DNA of 33,601 nucleotides from Bacillota bacterium (lineage in GTDB: Bacteria; Bacillota; Sulfobacillia; JAJYWN01), in contig JAJYWN010000076.1 of the NCBI GenBank assembly GCA_021791495.1, positions 1 to 33,601 on the forward strand, in the 5' to 3' direction. The notes under the pieces are model-generated. The model was not told where the DNA came from. It made no database searches and saw nothing but the letters and a program-made list of their open reading frames with translations. Positions 15,511 to 22,054 of this stretch are shown piece by piece. A program made the translations under genes and the position numbers. Positions within the stretch are counted from its first letter, which is position 1. Each line of letters starts with the position of its first letter.

Positions 15511-15990
15511 ATGTTGGTGAGAACGGTACCTTACGGGACGGTGGATCTGCCTCCGGAGTTTTTCGTCGACATCCCGGAAGGATTACCCGGTTTCGAGCAG
15601 AACAAGAAGTTCTGTTTACTCGAGCACTCCCCGGCCGGGCCGCTGAAGTGGCTACAGTCGGTGGAAGATCCTGACTTGGCTTTCATCGTTGCTGACCCGC
15701 GTGACTTCTTTCCCGGGTACCGGCTGGATCTGGCCCGCGCCGACCTGGAGATTCTGGCCCTGGACTCTCCAAGGCAGGCGAGCGTCCTGGTCATGGTACA
15801 TATTCCGAAAGACCCCGCCGAGATGACGTGCAATCTGCTGGCGCCGCTGGTGGTGAACCCCCGCACCCGGAGGGGCGCTCAGGTGGAAGTCCGGACGGCC
15901 GGGTATAGCAGTGATCAAAGCCTGCTTCAAGGAGTGATACCCGCAGCGGTGAAGCGCGAAGCAGCACCCGCGCGTTGCCGTACGGCTTAA
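15511..15990 (+). CDS. fliW: Flagellar assembly factor FliW
   Basis: FliW binds CsrA and flagellin competitively. When flagellin is exported, FliW is released and blocks CsrA, allowing more flagellin translation. 159 residues from the ATG at 15511; a GTG at 15496 would add five residues but has no well-placed ribosome-binding site. Visible motifs are FFVDIPEGLPGFEQNKKFCLLEH near the N-terminus, then LKWLQSVEDPDLAFIVADPRDFFPGY and the later MTCNLLAPLVVNPRTRRGAQVE. All are typical of FliW. csrA and hag follow directly, the usual order. The C-terminal 20 residues are unconserved. Confidence 0.96.
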   Translation: MLVRTVPYGTVDLPPEFFVDIPEGLPGFEQNKKFCLLEHSPAGPLKWLQSVEDPDLAFIVADPRDFFPGYRLDLARADLEILALDSPRQASVLVMVHIPKDPAEMTCNLLAPLVVNPRTRRGAQVEVRTAGYSSDQSLLQGVIPAAVKREAAPARCRTA

Positions 15991-16144
15991 AGCCCGACCC
16001 GCCGCGGCACACTAGCTCAGACCGAGAAACGAAGAGTACGTAGATCCATAGAGAAGGATTCACCCGAAAGTCTACCAGCCGGCGCCGGGGCCAATAGGAA
16101 TGGTCCGGGCGATCGAACCGGGGAAGGTCAGGGAGGACGGCCCC

Positions 16145-16408
16145 GTGCTCGTTCTAACACGAAAGACAAACGAAAGCATCGTCATCGGAGATCAAATCGT
16201 GGTCACCGTGGTTGAGGTCCGCGGCGATCAGGTGAAGATCGGCATTTCCGCGCCCTCACAGGTCCCCATTCACCGCCGGGAAGTCTGGGAGGAGATCAAG
16301 AAGGGCAACGTGCGCTCCACGGCCAAGCCGGCCGATATGGACCGGGCCGCAAAAGCCCTGGGCCAGGGTGCTCCGAAGAAGCCCGGTCCCGAGGGCAACC
16401 GGCCCTAG
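16145..16408 (+). CDS. csrA: Translational regulator CsrA
   Basis: CsrA is a homodimeric RNA-binding protein that represses translation by binding GGA motifs near ribosome-binding sites. The GTG at 16145 gives the standard start MLVLTRKTNESIVIGD, with GGGAGG 8 bases upstream. The upstream ATG at 16100 would add 15 residues not found in the family. The core continues QVKIGISAPSQVPIHRREVWEEI, including the conserved VPIHRREV segment that contacts RNA. 87 residues: the core plus a Lys/Pro/Gly-rich tail of about 25 residues. The hag leader just downstream carries candidate binding sites. Confidence 0.96.
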   Translation: MLVLTRKTNESIVIGDQIVVTVVEVRGDQVKIGISAPSQVPIHRREVWEEIKKGNVRSTAKPADMDRAAKALGQGAPKKPGPEGNRP

Positions 16409-16419
16409 CCGCTCTCTCC

Positions 16420-16446
16420 GGGGCATCGCTCTAATCGATTTGCCCC
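16420..16446 (+). terminator. Possible hairpin terminator after csrA
   Basis: GGGGC at 16420-16424 pairs with GCCCC at 16442-16446. ATCG/CGAT extends the stem inside, with a two-base bulge and a 7-base loop. No U-tract follows, so termination is uncertain. It separates the fliW-csrA transcript from the flagellin promoter. Confidence 0.35.
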
Positions 16447-16533
16447 CTCCACCCCCTCAGCTCAGCCTCTCCCTAGCGCACTGGCCCCACCCCCTTTGGT
16501 GAACAGCCCTGTTCAAGCCCTGCGATTCGCCAC

Positions 16534-16561
16534 TAAAGTTTCGCCCACGCCCGACCGATAA
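16534..16561 (+). promoter_or_regulatory. Sigma-28 promoter of the flagellin gene
   Basis: TAAAGTTT at 16534-16541 is an exact match to the sigma-28 -35 box. ACCGATAA at 16554-16561 matches GCCGATAA at seven of eight bases. The spacer is 12 bases. Transcription would begin near 16568-16572, leaving a leader of about 125 bases before the flagellin ATG. This is the best promoter in the window. Confidence 0.9.
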
Positions 16562-16650
16562 CTACAGTGGGTAAAGCACCCGACTCCGCGCACGCCCCGC
16601 CTTAAGGTGGACCGGCCGGACACCGACCAGGCGCGACGTGGCGACGGGGT

Positions 16651-16666
16651 GGAGCAGGGAAGCTCC
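16651..16666 (+). promoter_or_regulatory. Candidate CsrA-binding hairpin in the hag leader
   Basis: GGAGC (16651-16655) pairs with GCTCC (16662-16666) around the loop AGGGAA, presenting an AGGGA motif in a small loop. That is the form CsrA prefers. It lies about 12 bases upstream of the Shine-Dalgarno at 16678-16684 (AAGGAGG), which supplies a second GGA. Two sites bridged by one CsrA dimer would block ribosome entry, as known for Bacillus subtilis hag. Binding here is inferred. Confidence 0.6.
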
Positions 16667-16694
16667 TCCAAACACTCAAGGAGGAAAGAGCAAA

Positions 16695-18050
16695 ATGAGG
16701 ATCAACCAGAACATCAGCGCCCTGAACGCGTGGAAGAACCTGACCGGCACCGAGGCCATGATGGACAAGTCCCTGGAACGCCTGTCCAGCGGTCTCCGGG
16801 TCAACCGGGCCGCGGACGACGCCGCCGGACTGGCCATTTCCGAGAAGATGCGCGCTCAGTTGAAAGGCCTGGGGCAGGCCCAGCGGAACGCCGAAGACGC
16901 CATCAGCCTGCTGCAGACGTCAGAAGGCGCCCTGAACGAGACCCACAGCATCCTGCAGCGCGTTCGTGAGCTGGCTGTCCAGTCCGCCAGCGATACCCTG
17001 ACCGATAACGACCGCACCGAGATCCAGCGCGAAGTGGACCAACTGGTGTCGGAAATCGACCGTATCGCCACCACCACCGAGTTCAACACCAAGAAACTGT
17101 TGAACGGCAGCGCGGGCGTGTCCGTGACCACCAGTGATGACACCAAGTTCGGCAACATGACCGCCACGGGCGACACCGGATCCGGTACCATCTCCTTCTC
17201 GGCCGCCACCGTCGCCACTCAGGCCACCAAAGACTCCACCCAGACATACGTGGCCGCCACGGACGCGACGGCCGCCGACAGCACGATCACCTTCAACGGT
17301 GAGGCCTTCAGCGTTGCCTCCGGCTCCACGGTTCAGACGGTCATCGACACCATCAATAACAAGAAGAACACGACCAACGTCGAAGCCTACTGGGATGTGG
17401 ACCACGTTTCCTTGCGGAGCCTGTCGTCCGGTTCCGCCGCCTACATCGACGTCACCGCCGCAGGTGCCGGGGCTCTGGTCGGCATCGCGGCCACCAAGGC
17501 CACCGGCGCCGACGCCACCGTCACCACGGCGGACGCGGGCTTTGCCTCCACGGCCAGCGGCAATAAGATCACCGTCACGGCCGGCACCTACAAGGGTCTG
17601 ACGTTCGACGTCAAGGCCGCCGTGGCCGCCGCCACCTCCATCACCGTGGGCGCCAACAACTCGCTGTCCCTGCACGTCGGCGCCAACACCGACCAGAGCG
17701 TGTCGGTGGCCATCAACTCCATGACCGCTTCGGCCATCGGTGTGAACTCCGTCAGCGTGTCCAGCAAGACCGCTGCCAACGACGCCCTGGCCACCATCGA
17801 TACGGCCATCACCAAGGTCTCGTCCGAACGGGCGAAGATCGGCGCCATCCAGAACCGCCTGGAGCATACCATCGCGAACCTGGGCACGGCCGCCGAAAAC
17901 ATGACCGCCGCCGAGTCCCGTATCCGCGACGTCGATATGGCGCAGGAGATGTCCGCCTTTACCCGCAGCCAGATCCTGATGCAGGCCGGCACGGCCATGA
18001 TGGCACAGGCCAACCAGAAGCCCCAGACCGTCCTGCAACTCCTGAAGTAA
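16695..18050 (+). CDS. hag: Flagellin (filament subunit)
   Basis: Flagellin is exported by the type III gate and polymerises into the filament. 451 residues from the ATG at 16695, preceded by AAGGAGG 10 bases upstream; the frame stays open upstream but lacks the family start. The N-terminal D0/D1 part begins MRINQNISALNAWKNL and has LSSGLRVNRAADDAAGLAISEKMRAQ. The C-terminal part has ERAKIGAIQNRLEHTIANL and AAESRIRDVDMAQEMSAFTRSQIL, ending QTVLQLLK. The middle (residues about 140-355) is variable, Thr/Ala-rich and beta-prone, so it is the exposed D2/D3 region. It probably forms its own transcript. Confidence 0.98.
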   Translation: MRINQNISALNAWKNLTGTEAMMDKSLERLSSGLRVNRAADDAAGLAISEKMRAQLKGLGQAQRNAEDAISLLQTSEGALNETHSILQRVRELAVQSASDTLTDNDRTEIQREVDQLVSEIDRIATTTEFNTKKLLNGSAGVSVTTSDDTKFGNMTATGDTGSGTISFSAATVATQATKDSTQTYVAATDATAADSTITFNGEAFSVASGSTVQTVIDTINNKKNTTNVEAYWDVDHVSLRSLSSGSAAYIDVTAAGAGALVGIAATKATGADATVTTADAGFASTASGNKITVTAGTYKGLTFDVKAAVAAATSITVGANNSLSLHVGANTDQSVSVAINSMTASAIGVNSVSVSSKTAANDALATIDTAITKVSSERAKIGAIQNRLEHTIANLGTAAENMTAAESRIRDVDMAQEMSAFTRSQILMQAGTAMMAQANQKPQTVLQLLK

Positions 18051-18073
18051 TGACTGACCCGGACTAGGCCTGA

Positions 18074-18101
18074 CCCCGGCCGGGACCGAGAGAGGCCGGG
18101 G
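18074..18101 (+). terminator. GC hairpin after hag
   Basis: CCCCGGCC (18074-18081) pairs perfectly with GGCCGGGG (18094-18101), loop of 12 bases, 23 bases after the flagellin stop. No U-tract follows. It could stabilise the abundant flagellin mRNA or contribute to termination. Confidence 0.45.
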
Positions 18102-18130
18102 CGCGGGACGGCTCCCAGAGCCGGCCGCGC
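18101..18130 (+). repeat. Second GC hairpin in the hag 3' region
   Basis: GCGCGG at 18101-18106 can pair with CCGCGC at 18125-18130. Inside, CGGCTC (18109-18114) pairs with GAGCCG (18118-18123) around a three-base loop. The function is unknown. It lies directly after the first post-hag hairpin. Confidence 0.4.
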
Positions 18131-18174
18131 CCGGAGGGCCAGGCCAGGTCGGTTGAAGCGAAACCCGTGGGGAG

Positions 18175-18219
18175 GGCTCCGCCGGACAACGCCCAAAGCG
18201 TTCCCTGTCCGGCGGGGCC
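18175..18219 (+). terminator. Long stem-loop between hag and flaG, probable terminator
   Basis: Bases 18175-18188 pair with 18206-18219 over 14 positions with one G-T wobble, including CCGCCGGACA/TGTCCGGCGG. An inner ACGC/GCGT pairing lies in the loop. The tail GTCTCCTTC is pyrimidine-rich, not a clean U-run. It is the strongest of three hairpins in this 306-base gap and probably ends the flagellin transcript. Confidence 0.6.
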
Positions 18220-18272
18220 GTCTCCTTCGCGGACGACGACGACAAGGGGGTGTGGGGGCCGGGGCCCCGTAG

Positions 18273-18302
18273 CCGCCAGCGCAGCCAGGCTCTGCCTGGC
18301 GG
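18273..18302 (+). repeat. Competing hairpins in the flaG leader
   Basis: GCCAGGC (18284-18290) pairs with GCCTGGC (18294-18300) across a TCT loop. Alternatively CCGCCAG (18273-18279) pairs with CTGGCGG (18296-18302). The two share bases and exclude each other. Whether they regulate flaG is unknown. No promoter was recognised between here and flaG. Confidence 0.35.
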
Positions 18303-18356
18303 AGCGTTCAGGCGGCGGAGGGAGCGGCCACCACCAAGTTCAGAGGGGTGTGATTT

Positions 18357-18620
18357 ATGACCCCCAACCGCATTGAACCAGTGTTACTGTACCGCCCCCC
18401 GAGGGTGGATCTTCCCGCGGGGGTTCCGCAAGGCGGCCTTGGGAAGACGGGAAGCCAGACGGTGTCCTTTTCGTTCAACGAAGATCTGAAGCAATTGGTT
18501 CTGAGGGTCATCGACGCGAAAACCGGCGACGTGATCAAAGAACTGCCACCGGAAGAGCAACTGCGGGTCGCGGCCTCACGCCGCGAAGCCATCGCCCGGT
18601 TCATCGACAGGAAACTGTGA
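18357..18620 (+). CDS. flaG: FlaG family protein
   Basis: 87 residues. The C-terminal two thirds match FlaG: FSFNEDLKQLVLRVIDAKTGDVIKELPPEEQLRVAASRREA (residues about 37-77), with the D-x-x-T-G-[DE]-V-I-[KR]-x-[LIV]-P-P-E-E core. FlaG proteins lie next to fliD and influence filament length in some bacteria; the mechanism is not established. The N-terminal 35 residues are Pro-rich and variable. GAGGGGTG lies about 8 bases before the ATG. It is the first gene of flaG-fliD-fliS-fliT. Confidence 0.88.
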   Translation: MTPNRIEPVLLYRPPRVDLPAGVPQGGLGKTGSQTVSFSFNEDLKQLVLRVIDAKTGDVIKELPPEEQLRVAASRREAIARFIDRKL

Positions 18621-18689
18621 GACGGAGCCGGCTGGGGAGCGACAGGCGGACGGGCGCACGGGTCGGACCGCGTGAAGGAGGCATGGACG

Positions 18690-20525
18690 ATGTCGTCAGG
18701 TATCAGGCTCACGGGTCTCGTTTCGGGGCTGGATTCCGACGCCCTGGTGGCCCAGTTGATGGCCCTGGAGCGCAAACCCTTGGACGCGCTGAAGAAACAG
18801 CAGGACGATCTGAAAGCCGTCCGGGACATCTGGAAAGACATCAACACCAGGCTGGCCAACCTGCAGGGAAATGCGGCCTCGCTGGCCTCCAAAACCACCT
18901 TCTTCGCCAAAATGAGTCCCTCGACCGATGACACCGTGGTTACCGCGTCGCCTTCCAGCGCCGCGGCAACAGGCGTTTATGAGATGGTCGTCACCGCCAT
19001 CGCCCGGTCCCAGGTGGTCACCAGTGCCGCCCAGGCCAGCAGCACGACAGGGCTGGGACTGGCCGGCACGGTGACCATCAACGGCAAGAACGTGACGGTG
19101 ACGGCCAGCGATTCCTTGGAGAGCGTGCGGGACCGGATCAACGGTACCGCCGGCATCAACGTCACCGCGTCGGTGGTGAAGGTCAACGCCACCGACTACA
19201 AACTGATCCTCACTTCCTCGTCCACCGGCACCGCCAACGCCATGACCATGGTCGACGGCGGTGGGGTCCTGGCCGGGCTCGGCCTTCTCTCTGGCGGCGT
19301 TCCCAACACGATTCAGGCCGCCGTGGACGCCCAGTTCACGGTGAACGGGATCTCCGTGACGCGCAGTTCGAACACGGTGGACGATGTGGTGCCAGGGCTG
19401 TCCTTGAGCCTCAAGAAGGGCGGAGGGGCCTCCGCCACCATTGAAGTGAAACCGGACGTCAACCCCGCCGTTGGGGCGGTCAAGGCTTTCGTGGACCAGT
19501 ACAACTCCGTGGTGGATTTCCTCACCAGCAAGATGTCCTATAACCCCGACACCAAGGTGGCGGGGCCTCTTCTGGGCGACACCACCGCCGGCCTGCTTTT
19601 GCAGGACATTCGACGGATGACCACCGGCAGCGTGGCCGGCTTGCCCATGACCATGAACAACCTGCAGCAGGTGGGCATCACCACCGGCGTGTGGGGCGGT
19701 TCCACCGGGAAAGAGGGAAAACTCACCGTCGATGAGGCCAAGCTACGCTCGGCCCTGACGGCGGACCTGACCAGTGTGGCCAAGCTCTTCGGGGCCGTCG
19801 ACAACAACGTGGCCCTAGCGTCCTCCGGCGCCACGGCCACCGCCAGCAGTGAGTTGGACGCCGCCCACGCCGCCTCGGGCCTCATCAATGGGGTGACCAG
19901 TTCCGACCGTTGGGGGACCGACGGCGGTGGCTGGCAGGACAACACCCTAGGTGTCTTCCCAGATTACGTGGACATCGATTTCGGAGCGGTGAAAACCATC
20001 GACCGAATCGACCTCTACACTATTAACTCCGCGACCCTTCCACCCGAAACATATGGTGTAAGAGATTTCAACCTGAAGTACTGGAATGGCACGGACTGGG
20101 CGCTGCTGGCCTCCGTGGCCGATAGTACCCGGAGTTCGGTCAGCCAGACCTTCGACCCGGTGGACACATCGAAGATCCGGGTGGAAGTGACCAAGGTCAA
20201 CGGCGCCAATGACTACACCAGGCTGGTGGAAGTCGAGGCCTACGAAAAGAACTATGGTGTGGCCCATCTGCTCTCCGATTACCTGACGGGTTACACTAAG
20301 GCCGGCGGAGTCCTTCCGGGGCGCCAGGATTCCCTGGACAAGCAAATCAAGCGCCTGGATTCCCAGATTTTAAGGACTGAAGCCCGCCTGGCCGACCGGG
20401 AAGAACGCCTGCGGAAAGAGATGACCGACCTGGAGAAGGTCATGTCCTCTCTGCAAAGTCAGGGGCAGTGGTTGGCCAGTCAGTTGGGCAACTTGCCGTC
20501 CATGAGTTCGGTGCAGAAGAAGTAG
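18690..20525 (+). CDS. fliD: Filament cap protein FliD with an inserted F5/8 type C (discoidin-like) domain
   Basis: 611 residues from the ATG at 18690, chosen because AAGGAGG lies 8 bases upstream; the in-frame GTG at 18672 precedes that site. FliD caps the filament and promotes flagellin folding. The N-terminus (GLVSGLDSDALVAQLMALERKPLDAL) and the C-terminal coil (LDKQIKRLDSQILRTEARLADREERLRKEM, residues about 549-578) are standard. Between KLFGAVDN and YGVAHLLSDYL, residues about 372-518 form a separate module: NVALASSGATATASSELDAAHA, then DRWGTDGGGW, DYVDIDFGAVKTIDRIDLYT, YWNGTDWALL, SKIRVEVTKV and LVEVEAYE. This is the F5/8 type C/CBM32-like pattern of bacterial surface and phage-tail carbohydrate binders. 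The insert has locally lower GC. The cap call is secure; ligand binding is inferred. Confidence 0.95.
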   Translation: MSSGIRLTGLVSGLDSDALVAQLMALERKPLDALKKQQDDLKAVRDIWKDINTRLANLQGNAASLASKTTFFAKMSPSTDDTVVTASPSSAAATGVYEMVVTAIARSQVVTSAAQASSTTGLGLAGTVTINGKNVTVTASDSLESVRDRINGTAGINVTASVVKVNATDYKLILTSSSTGTANAMTMVDGGGVLAGLGLLSGGVPNTIQAAVDAQFTVNGISVTRSSNTVDDVVPGLSLSLKKGGGASATIEVKPDVNPAVGAVKAFVDQYNSVVDFLTSKMSYNPDTKVAGPLLGDTTAGLLLQDIRRMTTGSVAGLPMTMNNLQQVGITTGVWGGSTGKEGKLTVDEAKLRSALTADLTSVAKLFGAVDNNVALASSGATATASSELDAAHAASGLINGVTSSDRWGTDGGGWQDNTLGVFPDYVDIDFGAVKTIDRIDLYTINSATLPPETYGVRDFNLKYWNGTDWALLASVADSTRSSVSQTFDPVDTSKIRVEVTKVNGANDYTRLVEVEAYEKNYGVAHLLSDYLTGYTKAGGVLPGRQDSLDKQIKRLDSQILRTEARLADREERLRKEMTDLEKVMSSLQSQGQWLASQLGNLPSMSSVQKK

Positions 20526-20571
20526 CGGTGGCCGGGCGGCGGGACGGATTGGGGTAGGAGGAGGATTCCTC

Positions 20572-20997
20572 GTGTACGAAACGGCTGCGGAAACCTACCG
20601 GCGGGTGAAAGTCACCACCGCCAACGGAGGAAACTTGGTGGTCCTCCTGTACGAGGCGCTCTTGACGAACATGAAGCAATCGCGGTCGGCGCTGAACGCG
20701 GGATACACAGAGAAAGCCCACCGCCACCTCATCCGCGCCCAGGAGATCCTGAGTGAGCTGTCCTGCTCATTGGACATGAGCGCGGGGTCCGTGGCTCAGA
20801 ACTTGATGGCCCTTTACCACTACTGTGGCGGCTTGCTGGTGAAAGCGAATCTGAAGAAGCAGGCCGGCCCGGTGGAGCAGGCGATCGCCATCATCGCCCC
20901 GCTATTCGACGCCTGGCGTCAGGTCACGACCATGACGGCCGCCGCCGAGGACAATACCAACACAGCCACCAGTTATCGCATGGTGGCCAGCGACTGA
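20572..20997 (+). CDS. fliS: Flagellin chaperone FliS
   Basis: FliS binds the C-terminus of flagellin, preventing premature polymerisation and delivering it to FlhA. 141 residues. The N-terminus has AAETYRRVKVTTANGGNLVVLLYEALLTNMKQS (residues about 4-36), matching the family YxxxxVxTAxxxxLixmLYdg pattern. The rest is helical, with LIRAQEILSELSCSLDMSAG. The GTG start at 20572 follows GGAGGAGG with good spacing. The C-terminus is slightly longer than usual, ending in a Thr/Ala-rich tail. The position after fliD is typical. Confidence 0.94.
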   Translation: MYETAAETYRRVKVTTANGGNLVVLLYEALLTNMKQSRSALNAGYTEKAHRHLIRAQEILSELSCSLDMSAGSVAQNLMALYHYCGGLLVKANLKKQAGPVEQAIAIIAPLFDAWRQVTTMTAAAEDNTNTATSYRMVASD

Positions 20998-21016
20998 ACG
21001 GGAAGGGGTGGCCGGC

Positions 21017-21409
21017 ATGATTAGCCCGGAGCAACTGATGGACATAGGAACAACCCGCTCGGCCGAAAGGGACTATGACGACCTCCTCCGAGCGTCACAG
21101 GACCTCACTTGGGCCGCCGCCCGCGGTGACATGTCGGGGGCCCAGGCCGCTCTGACGCGGCGCGCCACCATCATGCGGGCCATCGAACGGAGTCTGGCCG
21201 GAGGGCAGAAGAACCCGGCCTCGGCGGCGGGTATCCTCACCACCATTCTGGAACTGGACCGTCAGGTCTCCGAGACCTGGCAGAAAAGAACGGCGGCCAT
21301 CACCAGTGAGCTGGAGAAAATCAGCGCCGGTCGGCAGGCCGGCCGGGCCTACCGGGTCGCGGTGGGCATGGGCATCCCGCTGCCGCGGTTTTTCGACGAC
21401 CGGCGTTGA
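21017..21409 (+). CDS. FliT-like small helical protein
   Basis: 130 residues from the ATG at 21017 (GGAAGGGG 8 bases upstream; a GTG at 21008 overlaps that site and is less likely). Entirely helical by composition: YDDLLRASQDLTWAAARGD, LTRRATIMRAIERSL, then LDRQVSETWQKRTAAITSELEKI. This fits FliT-type export chaperones, which follow fliS and bind FliD in other bacteria. Similarity is weak, as is normal for this family, so the call is mainly positional. It is the last gene before a large hairpin. Confidence 0.6.
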   Translation: MISPEQLMDIGTTRSAERDYDDLLRASQDLTWAAARGDMSGAQAALTRRATIMRAIERSLAGGQKNPASAAGILTTILELDRQVSETWQKRTAAITSELEKISAGRQAGRAYRVAVGMGIPLPRFFDDRR

Positions 21410-21450
21410 CCCGGGAGAGCACCAGCAGAAACCGAAGATTCCCGCGCCAT

Positions 21451-21486
21451 CCAGGGGCCCGCCGGTTAAATCCGGCGGGCCCCTGG
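21451..21486 (+). terminator. Perfect 15-bp stem-loop between fliT-like gene and cheW
   Basis: Bases 21451-21465 pair perfectly with 21472-21486 around the loop TTAAAT. No U-tract follows on either strand. It probably ends or attenuates the fliD-fliS-fliT transcript. A smaller hairpin (GTGTGG/CCACAC, 21497-21502 and 21510-21515) lies just downstream in the cheW leader. Confidence 0.65.
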
Positions 21487-21550
21487 CCGATATACCGTGT
21501 GGGGCCGGGCCACACCGGGGGCCCCTCACAAGGAACGGGAGGGATCAGAA

Positions 21551-22051
21551 ATGGAGCAAGCCGTTCGTGCCAAGGAGCTGCAGTTGGTCGTCTTTCAACT
21601 GGCCAACGAGACCTACGGCGTGGATATCGCGAAGGTGAGCGAAATCCGCGAACTGCAGAAGATTACGCGGGTGCCACGGTGCCCCGATTTCATCGAAGGC
21701 ATCATCAACCTGCGGGGGCGCGTCATCCCGGTGGTGGATCTGCGCACCAGGTTCGGGTTACCCGCCGGCGAGCGTACGGCCAACACGCGCATCGTGGTGG
21801 TGGAGATCGGCGGCCACACCATCGGAGTCATCGTCGACGAAGTCTTGGAAGTGCTGTCTGTGGCGGGCGACGCGGTCGAACCAACCCCGCCGGTGATCAC
21901 GGGCCTGGAAGCCGACTATCTTCTGGGCGTCGCAAAACTGGACGACCGTCTGGTAATCCTTTTGGAACTGGACCGCGTTCTCTCCCGGAACGAGCAGAGT
22001 GCGCTCATGGAAGGCGCCTATGCGAACGGAGCGTTGGACAAGGCGGTGTAA
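21551..22051 (+). CDS. cheW: Chemotaxis coupling protein CheW
   Basis: CheW links chemoreceptors to the kinase CheA. 166 residues from the ATG at 21551, with GGGAGGG 7 bases upstream. Family signatures are LQLVVFQLANETYGVDIAKVSEI, then ITRVPRCPDFIEGIINLRGRVIPVVDLR and the later GHTIGVIVDEVLEVLSV. A C-terminal Ala/Asn/Gly tail is not conserved. It is the first gene of a compact run through cheA, cheC, cheD, cheY, cheB and cheR. Its stop lies 3 bases before the cheA start. Confidence 0.97.
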   Translation: MEQAVRAKELQLVVFQLANETYGVDIAKVSEIRELQKITRVPRCPDFIEGIINLRGRVIPVVDLRTRFGLPAGERTANTRIVVVEIGGHTIGVIVDEVLEVLSVAGDAVEPTPPVITGLEADYLLGVAKLDDRLVILLELDRVLSRNEQSALMEGAYANGALDKAV

Positions 22052-22054
22052 CCT

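Noticed and set aside
16100-16144. Longer csrA start at ATG 16100
   Set aside because: It adds 15 residues absent from CsrA proteins, and the GTG at 16145 has a well-spaced GGGAGG and gives the standard MLVLTRK start.
16920-18245. 441-codon minus-strand open frame opposite the flagellin gene
   Set aside because: It mirrors the codon bias of flagellin in high-GC DNA, has Gly/Val/Asp-rich low-complexity sequence, no family motif, and runs through the post-hag hairpins.
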